From Sphingobacterium yanglingense (lineage in GTDB: Bacteria > Bacteroidota > Bacteroidia > Sphingobacteriales > Sphingobacteriaceae), in contig NZ_SNYV01000016.1 of assembly GCF_004363245.1 (NCBI RefSeq), forward strand, positions 62,001-126,000: a DNA stretch of 64,000 nucleotides, written 5' to 3'. Below the pieces are notes generated by a model. The model was not told the DNA's origin, made no database searches, and saw only the letters and a program-made list of their open reading frames with translations. The first letter of the stretch is position 1. Every line of letters begins with the position of its first letter. Below, piece after piece: positions 16,138 to 25,167 of this stretch. Both the position numbers and the translations under genes were made by a program.

Positions 16138-16857
16138 CTACTTCTTTTCAACTTTTAATGGATTGTTCCTTGCCTCTTCGACAAGCTGTACCTTAATTTC
16201 ATCTTCCAATCTCTCGATATTTGTCTTCAGATTGATATCGTAAAACCCGCGTATTCTCCGCTGTGAGTCAATCAAAATATACTGACTACTAATCGTAAAC
16301 TTACTGGGATCCGATGGATCTTGTAACGCGTCACTCAATAGCTGCTCACGTACATACGGGAGAATAGCACTCCCCCCCTGGAGTATTTCCCAATGTGTTT
16401 CCAACCCCTTTCTGTAGGTATTGCTTAACGCTTCCAAATTTACAATCTTGTCCGCAGAATCAATAGAGATGGAATAGAACTTGACTTTGTGATTATTTTT
16501 GAAGCGCTCAACTACCGGACGCAGGTTCTCCAATAACGTTGCAGAAAGTCCCTTATCCGTCCCATAAAACGTATGAACGACGGAAATGAGCGAATCTGTC
16601 CCCAAAAACCGGACTGAATCTCCAGAACTATTAACCAATGCAAGCGGCTTAATCTGATGAAAAACAGTATCAGGAATCTCACGCCCCATCTTACGGTTCA
16701 TCTTACCCGACAAGTGCTTCTCACCATATACGGGTAGTTTTAAATAGGTATTAGAGCCAATTTTATTAAGGGCTATATACAAAAATCCTGGCACTAGTAG
16801 TACTATAGCCAGGATTATGAAAGTCGAAATATTCTTTCTTCTCGTTTTATTTTGCAT
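16138..16857 (-). CDS. SCO1/SenC-like protein lacking the copper-binding cysteines
   Basis: A 239-residue protein with an N-terminal membrane anchor (about residues 11-30) and a periplasmic thioredoxin-like domain: a start resembling the SCO fold, the SVRFLGTDSLISVVHTFYG strand, then VERFKNNHKVKFYSISIDS and a C-terminal SSQYILIDSQRRIRGFYD segment. SCO proteins deliver copper to the CuA site of oxidase subunit II using a CxxxC motif and a distant His. This protein contains no cysteine at all; HTFYGTDKG occupies the expected motif site. It cannot bind copper in the standard way. Its place among oxidase genes still suggests an assembly or chaperone role. Confidence 0.82.
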   Translation of the reverse strand: MQNKTRRKNISTFIILAIVLLVPGFLYIALNKIGSNTYLKLPVYGEKHLSGKMNRKMGREIPDTVFHQIKPLALVNSSGDSVRFLGTDSLISVVHTFYGTDKGLSATLLENLRPVVERFKNNHKVKFYSISIDSADKIVNLEALSNTYRKGLETHWEILQGGSAILPYVREQLLSDALQDPSDPSKFTISSQYILIDSQRRIRGFYDINLKTNIERLEDEIKVQLVEEARNNPLKVEKK

Positions 16858-16859
16858 TA

Positions 16860-17237
16860 TTACTTATTTGGGAAAACTGGATGCTCCTGAAAGTGTGTTA
16901 ACAGGTAGTTTCCTTCAACTAAAATCAAAATAATAAAATAAATGATAAAAAGGAAAACGATACTCGTTGTAACGATGAAGCCAGACTTCTCAAACTTCAA
17001 GTGCATAAAAAATGCAACGATATAGTACGCTTTCACTAATGTCAATACGATATAAATAGTATTAACCAATGCTCCTTTTTGCAATATTCCCCAGTGGTGA
17101 ACGAATCCTAATGCAATTAGGAACTCTAATGCTGTAAGTGCCAGTAGAACGAAAAATACCGACCAAATACGCTTTTTATCCATTCCTTCTTCGTGCCCGT
17201 GTTCGCCGTGTGCACCTATATTTTCGTGGTTTGCCAT
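16860..17237 (-). CDS. Cytochrome c oxidase subunit IV family protein
   Basis: A 125-residue inner-membrane protein with three hydrophobic segments (IWSVFFVLLALTALEFLIAL, YIVLTLVKAYYIVAFFMHL and IVFLFIIYFIILILVEGNYL) and a His/Glu-rich N-terminus. The pattern VKAYYIVAFFMHLKFE is characteristic of bacterial oxidase subunit IV, a small structural subunit. The gene lies 28 nt after the subunit III gene and 2 nt before the SCO-like gene, consistent with one transcript. Confidence 0.9.
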   Translation of the reverse strand: MANHENIGAHGEHGHEEGMDKKRIWSVFFVLLALTALEFLIALGFVHHWGILQKGALVNTIYIVLTLVKAYYIVAFFMHLKFEKSGFIVTTSIVFLFIIYFIILILVEGNYLLTHFQEHPVFPNK

Positions 17238-17265
17238 TTCTTTAGATAAATTGCTAAGTTTATAA

Positions 17266-18003
17266 TTAGATTAAGTAGAAGAATGTAAATACGAATACCC
17301 ACACTAAATCTACAAAGTGCCAATAAAGACCTACTTTCTCTACCATCAAATACGTACCTCTTCTTTCAAACGTATTGTTCAACGTCATACAAAGAATGAT
17401 AATATTCAACAAGATACCGATGGATACGTGAAATCCGTGGAAACCTGTGATTGTAAAGAACAAGTTTGCGAACTGCAATGCCGCTGTATAAGAGATATCA
17501 TTGGTGAAATAAGGTCTCAATGTCTCTGCTATCATCGCTGGATCAGTCATCCCTGTAGCCGGATTTCTTCCGAACCAAAATCCTTGGTGATGTAAGTGCG
17601 ACCATTCCAATGCCTGACAGCCGACAAACATCAAACCGCCTAAAATCGTCCATAACATCCATTTAACGACCTCTTGTTTAGAATTTCGATGTCCAGCTTC
17701 TACAGCTAGTACCATTGTAACAGAAGACATAATCAGGATAAAGGTCATAATACCGACAAAGACCAAAGGTTGGCCAGAATCAGCAATTCCTGGGATAGAT
17801 TGGAAAACCTTATCCGCATCAATCCAAGTAGGTTGCGCAAATTTTTGAGCACCATAATAAATTAGGAATGCTGAAAATGTAAAGGCATCCGACACCAAGA
17901 AAAACCACATCATGATCTTTCCATACTCTAAGTTCCAAGGTGACCTACCACCGTTCCATGGTCCGTCTTTAACCTTATCCAATTGCGATACAGTTGTACT
18001 CAT
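17266..18003 (-). CDS. coxC: Cytochrome c oxidase subunit III (first copy, 245 aa)
   Basis: A heme-copper oxidase subunit III protein with about six to seven membrane segments. Typical blocks are GKIMMWFFLVSDAFTFSAFL near the N-terminus, a long central loop with GCQALEWSHLHHQGFWFGR, and FFTITGFHGFHVSIGILLNI followed by VGLYWHFVDLVWVFVFTFFY at the C-terminus. It carries no redox metal; it stabilises the core and affects proton uptake. A second, shorter subunit III-like gene lies 9 nt upstream, so the oxidase may contain both. Confidence 0.93.
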   Translation of the reverse strand: MSTTVSQLDKVKDGPWNGGRSPWNLEYGKIMMWFFLVSDAFTFSAFLIYYGAQKFAQPTWIDADKVFQSIPGIADSGQPLVFVGIMTFILIMSSVTMVLAVEAGHRNSKQEVVKWMLWTILGGLMFVGCQALEWSHLHHQGFWFGRNPATGMTDPAMIAETLRPYFTNDISYTAALQFANLFFTITGFHGFHVSIGILLNIIILCMTLNNTFERRGTYLMVEKVGLYWHFVDLVWVFVFTFFYLI

Positions 18004-18012
18004 TGTTTACTA

Positions 18013-18600
18013 TTATTGATTCAAAAGTAAGAAAACATATATATAAATCCATAAAAGATCTAGAAAATGCCAAAAAACAGTAGCTAGATCCATTCGAAAC
18101 ACGTTGTCCCCTTGGGGTATGCCTTTCAATACCCCAGTAAGGGCACGTAGAAGGACTAATATCCCTACGACAATGTGTAAAAGGTGTAGTCCTGTAAACA
18201 CGTAGATGAAAGACTGAGAAGCATTATTATTAATAAAATAAACACCTTGCTCGGTCAGCACCTTCCATGCTTGTACCTGAACTACAAAAAAGATAATACC
18301 GAGTACTACTGTCACAAGCAACAATAGCTTCTGTCTTCCGATATTTCCCAACTTAGCAGCTGAATAGGCCAAATGCAACGTAATGCTGCTCAACACTATC
18401 GTCAGCGTACTATAAATAAAAGCCTGTGGCAGGATTGTTTTTATCCCTTTGTCTACCCCACTAGCTGTGTATACTATAAAACCACTAGAAAGAGCGGCAA
18501 ACATCATAAACATACCAATGATGCCCAACCAAAGGTTGAACTTCTTGGCCTTTCTTGTCTGCTGTATTTCTTCTTCCAAATTCATTGCTATATTTCCCAT
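18013..18600 (-). CDS. Cytochrome c oxidase subunit III-like protein (second copy, 195 aa)
   Basis: A shorter member of the subunit III family with five membrane segments. It has KKFNLWLGIIGMFMMFAALS at the start and FIYVFTGLHLLHIVVGILVL then LATVFWHFLDLLWIYIYVFL at the end, the HxxH and WHFLDxxW patterns of the family. The first ATG is at 18600; the Met at 18585 (MNLEEEIQQ) is an alternative. It lies 6 nt after the ctaB stop and 9 nt before the longer subunit III gene. Tandem subunit III-like genes are common in caa3 clusters of this phylum. Confidence 0.9.
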   Translation of the reverse strand: MGNIAMNLEEEIQQTRKAKKFNLWLGIIGMFMMFAALSSGFIVYTASGVDKGIKTILPQAFIYSTLTIVLSSITLHLAYSAAKLGNIGRQKLLLLVTVVLGIIFFVVQVQAWKVLTEQGVYFINNNASQSFIYVFTGLHLLHIVVGILVLLRALTGVLKGIPQGDNVFRMDLATVFWHFLDLLWIYIYVFLLLNQ

Positions 18601-18606
18601 CTTTAA

Positions 18607-19512
18607 TTAAAAAGGAATAAAATCAAATAAAAGTACGAGCTGTGTGAGTGGTAAATATAAAAAGGAAACATACATTACCTTTTTTGCTGATGCATCTGTT
18701 CGTAACACATAATGTTGATAACCGTACCAAGTAAACATCAACCCACCTAACAAAGACACGATTGTAAACACCAAACCTCCAAAACCATAATACATTGGCA
18801 AAAAGCCTGCTGGTATCATCAACAACGCTGAAATAAAAATCATCACCGCTGAAGTGGTATCTTTCTTAGTTGTTGGCAATAAACGAATACCTGCGTTTCT
18901 ATAATCCTCATCTGCCACCCAAGCAATCGCCCAAAAATGAGGGTATTGCCAGAAAAACTGAATGGTAAACAACACCAAAGGAGTAATCACCACAGCTGCT
19001 TCACTAACCGCTGCATACTCTAGGCCGAAACCCGCAGATTTAAAAGCGGCATAGTAGCCAATCAACGGCGGTAAAGCTCCAGGAATTGCTCCCACAAAAA
19101 CCGCAATAGGCGACTTTTGTTTCAGCGGAGTGTACACAAAGGCATACAGAAATATAGAAAAAACAGACAGCAGACCTGCGATAAAATTGAGTTTTACAAG
19201 AACCATAGTCCCCAAAATACCCATAAAAACGCTCAGAACCAACGCCTGCCCTGTAGTCATCCGACCTGCAGGCAACGGGCGGTCCATCGTCCGCTTCATC
19301 AGCTTATCTATATCTTTCTCAATGATCTCGTTGAATCCATTAGCAGCACCTGTTACCAAAAAGCCACCCACAGTCAACAACAACCAATTGAACCACATCA
19401 CATCCCCCTGCTGCTTAGCTCCTATCAAAAACGAGATAGAGGCAGAAAAGACAACAGTTAACGTTAATCTTAATTTGACTAATTTGTTAAAATCGGATAT
19501 AAAAGTCTTCAT
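18607..19512 (-). CDS. ctaB: Protoheme IX farnesyltransferase (heme O synthase)
   Basis: A UbiA-family membrane enzyme that attaches a farnesyl group to heme B to give heme O, the precursor of heme A. The 301-residue protein has about nine hydrophobic segments. The prenyl-diphosphate-binding motif NGFNEIIEKDIDKLMKRTMD lies near residues 60-80, and the second acidic loop WVADEDYRNAGIRLLP near 200. It lies 51 nt downstream of ctaA, with which it works in sequence, and 6 nt before the subunit III-like gene. Confidence 0.95.
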   Translation of the reverse strand: MKTFISDFNKLVKLRLTLTVVFSASISFLIGAKQQGDVMWFNWLLLTVGGFLVTGAANGFNEIIEKDIDKLMKRTMDRPLPAGRMTTGQALVLSVFMGILGTMVLVKLNFIAGLLSVFSIFLYAFVYTPLKQKSPIAVFVGAIPGALPPLIGYYAAFKSAGFGLEYAAVSEAAVVITPLVLFTIQFFWQYPHFWAIAWVADEDYRNAGIRLLPTTKKDTTSAVMIFISALLMIPAGFLPMYYGFGGLVFTIVSLLGGLMFTWYGYQHYVLRTDASAKKVMYVSFLYLPLTQLVLLFDFIPF

Positions 19513-19562
19513 TTAATTCTTCACCTCCCTGTACGCTAAAAAAGAAAAAACAACGTTCTTCA

Positions 19563-20606
19563 TTATCTCTTCAACTTAGTCATCAAAAGCATTAAATAAT
19601 ATTGCGCTCCAAAAAACAAACTCGCGATTACCAAATGTGTTGTTTGAGCTACGGCAGGTACTGAAAAACGAGCCAGAATAATTCCCGACGCCATCTGAAT
19701 CAACACCAAAATGAAAACAATCCATGCATAACGACTTTGAATAGAATTTGCACTGAACCTATTTTTCACCAAAAAGAAAAATAAGACCGTAATGGCAAAT
19801 GTCAGATAGGCCAAAATCCGATGGATTTCGTACACGCTTCCTATAGAGTCGATCCAGGTTGTTCGATCTTTACCCAAGTAGTTCAGATGATCTATTGCCT
19901 CACGAACCTCCGTTCCGTAGACGACCTGCACCAACATAATCACCAAAGAGAACATAGCTAGTGCTTTAAGCCCCCCCGATGGGTAATTGATTAAAATCGT
20001 CTTGTTTCTAAACGTAGTTGCCAGATAGAATGTGTATATACTGATTGCCACTATGATGAGGGCCAACAGCATGTGCACCGTTATTATCCAAGGCATCAAA
20101 TTAGTAGACACTACTATAGAACCTAACCAAGCCTGTAATACTACTGCAAAAAGATTAAGAACGCTCCATACAAAAATGGACGGTTTGGATTTGATGTAAG
20201 TAAAAGCGTATATAGCTGAAAAAAGAAGTGCAAACCCTGCTACCACACCGGCAAGCCGATTGATATACTCCGTCCAAGTCTTTGCCACATTGAATTCTTC
20301 ATGTTTCAAAATAGACTCGTCGTGACGGATATTATCTGCAAGCTCCGGGAAGCCAAATAGTTCGACCATCTTTGCAAAACGATCGTTCTTTTTAACCCTT
20401 CCGTCGATATAGTGCTGCTCGTAGCCTTCCGGCAACTGAGAAACATGTGTTGGGGGAACAATCTGATTGAAACACTTTGGCCAATCCGGACAGCCCATCC
20501 CTGAGCCTGTACTTCTTACTACACCACCAGCTGTGATAACGACAAATAAGATAAATATCGTAAACCTATTGATTTTAACAAATCTCTTTTCTCCAGCTGG
20601 ATACAT
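19563..20606 (-). CDS. ctaA: Heme A synthase
   Basis: A COX15/CtaA-family membrane monooxygenase that oxidises a methyl of heme O to the formyl group of heme A. The 347-residue protein has about eight membrane segments. The first ends in GGVVRSTGSGMGCPDWPKC, which contains the extracytoplasmic Cys pair. His residues in EYINRLAGVVAG, VHMLLALIIV, EIHRILAYLTF and TTHLVIASLFF are candidate heme ligands. The long first external loop (about residues 45-105) is as in other Bacteroidetes members. It follows ctaD after a 46-nt gap that holds two hairpins. Confidence 0.94.
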   Translation of the reverse strand: MYPAGEKRFVKINRFTIFILFVVITAGGVVRSTGSGMGCPDWPKCFNQIVPPTHVSQLPEGYEQHYIDGRVKKNDRFAKMVELFGFPELADNIRHDESILKHEEFNVAKTWTEYINRLAGVVAGFALLFSAIYAFTYIKSKPSIFVWSVLNLFAVVLQAWLGSIVVSTNLMPWIITVHMLLALIIVAISIYTFYLATTFRNKTILINYPSGGLKALAMFSLVIMLVQVVYGTEVREAIDHLNYLGKDRTTWIDSIGSVYEIHRILAYLTFAITVLFFFLVKNRFSANSIQSRYAWIVFILVLIQMASGIILARFSVPAVAQTTHLVIASLFFGAQYYLMLLMTKLKR

Positions 20607-20662
20607 CTATTACACTTTACATCATCCATGTAATAGAAGGTAGGTTAAAAACCTAACCTTCT
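20607..20662 (-). other. Two tandem hairpins in the ctaD-ctaA junction
   Basis: CTATTACA at 20607-20614 pairs with TGTAATAG at 20629-20636. A second, imperfect hairpin (AGAAGGTAGGTT with AACCTAACCTTCT, one bulge) lies at 20635-20662 and overlaps the end of ctaD. Neither is followed by a T tract on the minus strand, so they are more likely mRNA processing or stabilising structures than terminators. Confidence 0.5.
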
Positions 20663-22527
20663 ACTACTCTATTATTTTCTTTGTTCCACTGCTCTTGTAT
20701 ACGAACAGCTTCATCATCTCCTTCAAAATCGTGCATCATATTCGAACTCATTGTTTGCGAGAATGGTACGTTCTGAGGGATAAAATCTTCGTCATGACCT
20801 GGCTTAGAATAATCATAAGGCCAACGGTATACCGTAGGGATTTCTCCTGGCCAGTTTCCGTGAATATGTTCTACAGGAGTAGTCCACTCCAATGTATTTG
20901 AATTCCATGGGTTCTGAGTCGCTTTCTTACCATTCCAGATAGAACCGAAGAAGTTAATCAAAAACGCCAACTGTCCAAGACCTGCAATGATAGCTGCCCA
21001 AGTAACCAATACGTTGACAGAAACCCATTTCTCCATGAAAGGGAACTCTGTAAATGCGTAGTAACGACGAGGTACACCATCAATACCCATAAAGTGCATT
21101 GGGAAGAATACCAGGTAAGCACCGATAAACGTCAACCAGAAGTGGAAATAGCCCAATTTCTCGTTCATCATTCTACCGAACATCTTTGGATACCAGTGGT
21201 ACACACCACACAACATACCGAAGATAGATGCAGAACCCATTACCAAGTGGAAGTGAGCAACAACAAAATACGTATCGTGTAAGTTGATATCCAACGTTGC
21301 ATTACCTAAGAAAATACCTGTCAAACCGCCAGAGATAAAGAAAGATACCATACCGATAGCAAACATCATCGCTGGAGTGAAACGGATATTACCTCTCCAC
21401 AACGTCGCCATATAGTTAAATGCCTTAACTGCTGAAGGTACCGCAATAATCAACGTTGTAATCATAAATACTCCTCCTAAGAAAGGATTCATACCCGTTA
21501 CAAACATGTGGTGTCCCCATACGATAAACGAAAGGACAGTAATACCTACTAAAGAGTAAACCATCGCGTGGTAACCGAAGATCGGTTTACGAGAGTTTGT
21601 AGAGATAACTTCAGAAGTCAAACCTAACGCAGGCATAACAACGATATAAACCTCAGGGTGACCTAAGAACCAGAATAAGTGCTGGAACAAGATTGGCGAA
21701 CCACCTTCATTAGGTAAAATCTGACCACCTACTACTAAATCCGATAAGTAGAAAGAAGTACCCGCAGAACGGTCAAATATTAATAATACAACAGCTGAAA
21801 CTAATACCGGGAATGAAAGCAAACCAACAATCGCAGTCAAGAAGAAAGACCAGATAGTCAATGGCATTCTCCAAAGATCCATACCTTTTGTACGCATATT
21901 CAATACTGTACTGATGTAGTTAACACCACCCATTACCTGAGAAGCGATAAATAACACCATACTAGCTAACCATAATGACATACCTAGACCGGATCCGGCA
22001 ATCGAAGTAGGAAGTGCCGACAATGGAGGATAGATAGTCCATCCTGCAGATGCTGGCCCACTCTCTACGAAAAACGAACCGATCATAATCACACAGGCTA
22101 CAAAGAAGAACCAGTATGACAACATGTTCATAAATGGAGACGCCATATCGCGAGCACCCAATTGATAAGGTATCAAAAGGTTACTAAACGTACCAGACAG
22201 ACCTGCTGTCAATACGAAGAATACCATCATGGTACCGTGAATGGTTACTAAGGATAAGAAGAACTCCGGTTTAATACGACCACCTTCAGCCCATTTTCCC
22301 AAAAATACTTCCAATATTGGAAAATCTTTATCCGGCCAAGCAAGTTGGATACGGAATAAAAGGGATAATAACATGGCGAAAACTGCCATAATGATACCCG
22401 TGATCAAGAATTGCTTCGCAATCATCTTATGATCCTGACTAAAGATATACTTCGTTAGGAAAGTCTCATGGTGATGACCATGTGCATCATGATGACCTGC
22501 GTCGTGTGATATAACTGTGCTTGACAT
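20653..22527 (-). CDS. ctaD: Cytochrome c oxidase subunit I, type A1 (caa3-like)
   Basis: The catalytic heme-copper subunit, with low-spin heme and the binuclear heme-CuB centre. The 624-residue protein has at least twelve membrane segments and a His-rich N-terminal tail. Diagnostic sites are TIHGTMMVFFV (heme ligand), the CuB block WFLGHPEVYIVVMPALG containing the Glu of A1-type enzymes, IVWGHHMFVTG (two CuB His) and YFVVAHFHLVMG (heme ligands). It reduces O2 to water and pumps protons. It lies 25 nt downstream of the subunit II gene. Confidence 0.97.
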   Translation of the reverse strand: MSSTVISHDAGHHDAHGHHHETFLTKYIFSQDHKMIAKQFLITGIIMAVFAMLLSLLFRIQLAWPDKDFPILEVFLGKWAEGGRIKPEFFLSLVTIHGTMMVFFVLTAGLSGTFSNLLIPYQLGARDMASPFMNMLSYWFFFVACVIMIGSFFVESGPASAGWTIYPPLSALPTSIAGSGLGMSLWLASMVLFIASQVMGGVNYISTVLNMRTKGMDLWRMPLTIWSFFLTAIVGLLSFPVLVSAVVLLIFDRSAGTSFYLSDLVVGGQILPNEGGSPILFQHLFWFLGHPEVYIVVMPALGLTSEVISTNSRKPIFGYHAMVYSLVGITVLSFIVWGHHMFVTGMNPFLGGVFMITTLIIAVPSAVKAFNYMATLWRGNIRFTPAMMFAIGMVSFFISGGLTGIFLGNATLDINLHDTYFVVAHFHLVMGSASIFGMLCGVYHWYPKMFGRMMNEKLGYFHFWLTFIGAYLVFFPMHFMGIDGVPRRYYAFTEFPFMEKWVSVNVLVTWAAIIAGLGQLAFLINFFGSIWNGKKATQNPWNSNTLEWTTPVEHIHGNWPGEIPTVYRWPYDYSKPGHDEDFIPQNVPFSQTMSSNMMHDFEGDDEAVRIQEQWNKENNRVVEG

Positions 22528-22552
22528 ATTCTATTATAAATTCTTTTAACAA

Positions 22553-23872
22553 TTAATTTACAGAAGCTGTTGTAATCCCTTCAACCTGATCGGTATTTGC
22601 AAATTCCTGCTGAAGCTCTTCCGTGAAATACTTCTGTTGCTTGCTCAACCAATCCTTATATTCAGCCTCTGTAACTACGATTACTTTCTTACCCATATTC
22701 CAGTGACCTGAACCACAAATCTTATTACACAACATAATGAAGTTGTAATTAGGATCGTTCATCCGATCACGCATCTCCTCTGTAGTCACCGTAGGTGTAA
22801 ACTGGAAGTAGTTTGTCATACCCGGTACAGCATTAACTTGTACACGGAAATCAGGAATATAGAATGAGTGAATAATATCTTTAGAAATAATGTGGAAGCG
22901 AACCGATTTGTTCACTGGGATAACGATATCTTCTCCGCGAATATCGTCCCAAGAGTTTTTATCGTTAAAATCGATACCGTAACCATTCGTCGGTGACGTC
23001 ATCTTATAGTTTCTCTTACCGATGATACCATCAGCTCCAGGATAACGAACGTGCCATTGGAACTGCTCACCTAATACCTCAACCTGTATTGCAGATTTTT
23101 GAAGCTCTTCAGGGACGTTTGTAATCGATCTCCATGTAAAGAAACCGAACAAAACCAACACTGTCAAAACAATAGCAGGAACAATAGTCCAGATACGCTC
23201 GATAGAATCATTGTGTGGATAATAGTAAGCCGTACGCTTCGCTCTCATACGGTACACATACGTGAAGGATAATAAGACGATATGCGTCACCACCATCACA
23301 AACGTAGTGATAGCTAAAGTGATGATAAACATCTGATCGATCTCTTTACCATGTTCCGTAGCAGCCTCTCTCCAAGCCCAGCTACCCCAAACCGAATACG
23401 AATAATACGTACCACTAAGGAAGAAAACTAAAAACAAAAGCAACAAGCCTGCCTGCCAGTTGTTATTACTTAATGGATTGTACTTACCATTCATCTTACG
23501 TGTAAGCACGTAGACAGAATGTATCTTTCCAACCACCGCAATGATTGTACACGCTACCAAGAATAGTAGCACGTAGTAGAAAAAGTTCTTGTACACCTGA
23601 GGAGCTATTTTAGTAGCTTCCTCTACTTTCGCAACTGCAGCTCCGTCAGCTACTGCCTCAGATACATTAGTAGCGCTAGAATCTGTAACAACAGCTGTTC
23701 CAGCAGTATCTACCGATGCTGAGTCTGTCGTCGCAGTTGCAGCAACTTTCGCCACAGTATCAACTACAGTAGAATCACTTTGTGCTGCCGCAACTGGCGC
23801 TACAAAATACAAGCTGATCAATAGTAGTAAACCCAATATGGATTTGAACCTGTTATTTATTTGTAAATTCAT
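22553..23872 (-). CDS. coxB: Cytochrome c oxidase subunit II with extra N-terminal membrane segments
   Basis: The 439-residue protein carries the CuA centre that accepts electrons. The cupredoxin domain has IIHSFYIPDFRVQVNAVPG and the ligand cluster CNKICGSGHWNM near residue 380. N-terminal features: a signal peptide (about 1-30), then a 45-residue Ala/Val/Thr/Ser-rich linker, then four hydrophobic segments (about 95-120, 140-160, 180-205 and 228-250). Classic subunit II has two membrane segments, so the extra pair and the linker are notable. It has no heme c motif, so cytochrome c must be supplied by another protein, perhaps ActE or the ActA N-terminal domain. Confidence 0.93.
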   Translation of the reverse strand: MNLQINNRFKSILGLLLLISLYFVAPVAAAQSDSTVVDTVAKVAATATTDSASVDTAGTAVVTDSSATNVSEAVADGAAVAKVEEATKIAPQVYKNFFYYVLLFLVACTIIAVVGKIHSVYVLTRKMNGKYNPLSNNNWQAGLLLLFLVFFLSGTYYSYSVWGSWAWREAATEHGKEIDQMFIITLAITTFVMVVTHIVLLSFTYVYRMRAKRTAYYYPHNDSIERIWTIVPAIVLTVLVLFGFFTWRSITNVPEELQKSAIQVEVLGEQFQWHVRYPGADGIIGKRNYKMTSPTNGYGIDFNDKNSWDDIRGEDIVIPVNKSVRFHIISKDIIHSFYIPDFRVQVNAVPGMTNYFQFTPTVTTEEMRDRMNDPNYNFIMLCNKICGSGHWNMGKKVIVVTEAEYKDWLSKQQKYFTEELQQEFANTDQVEGITTASVN

Positions 23873-23912
23873 TTCTTATAATAAACGTTTGAACGTGATC
23901 TCCTTAGTTCTA

Positions 23913-25148
23913 TTAAATCTGATGATGTAAACTCTCATCCAAGAACGGATGATTCTTCGGTGCCAATGCATGTTTACTTAGTTTACTCAACACTAAAAAT
24001 GTAAACAATCCACAGAAACCGATAGCTGTACCTACTTCAACAATTCCGAATCCTCTCTCTGTATCAACCGTACCTGGCATCACCATAATGTAATAGTCTA
24101 ACCAGTGACCGCATAGCAACAAGATAGCAACAAACAACATTGCATTTTGCTTACGCTTTGCATCTCTATCCACCAATAATAACAATGGTGCGACAAAGTT
24201 AATAACTATACTTAACCAAAACCACAATTTATATTCTGGCTCAAAACGCTTGTAGAAATATACAGTCTCTTCAGGGATATTTGAATAGTAGATCAACATA
24301 AATTGAGCGAACCAAACATAAGTCCAGAAGATAGAGAAACCGAAGATTAACTTACCCAAGTCATGTAAATGGTTTTCATTTACCCAAGCCATGTAGCCTG
24401 CTTTCTTCAATAGAATCAATATAACAGTGATAACACATAGACCACTTACCCACATTGCAGCGAAGTTATACCAACCGAACATCGTAGAGAACCAGTGCGC
24501 TTCAAGGGACATAATTGTATCGAAAGACCAAATTGGAGTAGTAAATCCGAAGATAACTAAGAAAATAGCAGATAACTTAAATCCTTTTTTGTAAGAAGTA
24601 AGTCCACCTTGCAAATCCTCATTGTAAGATAGTTTCGCCAGAATAAAAGCGAAAATACTGTAAGTACCCATGAATAGAATCTGACGGATCAAGAATCCAG
24701 GTACATTCAAAAATGCTGCTTTACCAGCAACCAAGGCATCGTAATTTGGACTGTTAGGATCTGTTAATCCTTCAGCATGCCAGTGGTGATAAAGATTATG
24801 CGTGTATAATCCTAAGCCTACTATTACCAAAAGTACTAAAGACGCTATAGGTAAAATACTCGCCATAGCCTGAGGAATACGGATTAATCCGGCAGACCAA
24901 GCTGATTGTGTTACTAATTGAAGAGCGACGAAAAACGCTCCGGCTGCACATACACAAGTGAAGTAATACCCCATCAATAATAGGTTAGCATATGTACGCT
25001 CAACAATAATATGTTCACTTGATAACATACCGAATGCAACAGCAGCTATACCCAATACGATAGCAACTAAGCTAAACACCTTAGCCGTGCCAGCAAAAGT
25101 ATACTGCTCGCTGAAATTATAATCGTGATGATGATTGTGAGTTCCCAT
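23913..25148 (-). CDS. actF: Alternative complex III subunit ActF (quinol:cytochrome c oxidoreductase membrane subunit)
   Basis: A 411-residue membrane protein with about ten hydrophobic segments and a His-rich N-terminus (HNHHHDYNF). It contains SLEAHWFSTMFGWYNFAAMW, the conserved block of ActF, a distant paralogue of the NrfD-type ActC. In alternative complex III, ActF and ActC are the integral subunits proposed to handle quinol oxidation and proton movement. It is the last act gene and is followed after 40 nt by the oxidase subunit II gene, as expected for a complex III-oxidase supercomplex. Confidence 0.93.
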   Translation of the reverse strand: MGTHNHHHDYNFSEQYTFAGTAKVFSLVAIVLGIAAVAFGMLSSEHIIVERTYANLLLMGYYFTCVCAAGAFFVALQLVTQSAWSAGLIRIPQAMASILPIASLVLLVIVGLGLYTHNLYHHWHAEGLTDPNSPNYDALVAGKAAFLNVPGFLIRQILFMGTYSIFAFILAKLSYNEDLQGGLTSYKKGFKLSAIFLVIFGFTTPIWSFDTIMSLEAHWFSTMFGWYNFAAMWVSGLCVITVILILLKKAGYMAWVNENHLHDLGKLIFGFSIFWTYVWFAQFMLIYYSNIPEETVYFYKRFEPEYKLWFWLSIVINFVAPLLLLVDRDAKRKQNAMLFVAILLLCGHWLDYYIMVMPGTVDTERGFGIVEVGTAIGFCGLFTFLVLSKLSKHALAPKNHPFLDESLHHQI

Positions 25149-25167
25149 TTATAAAATTGATGTTAGG

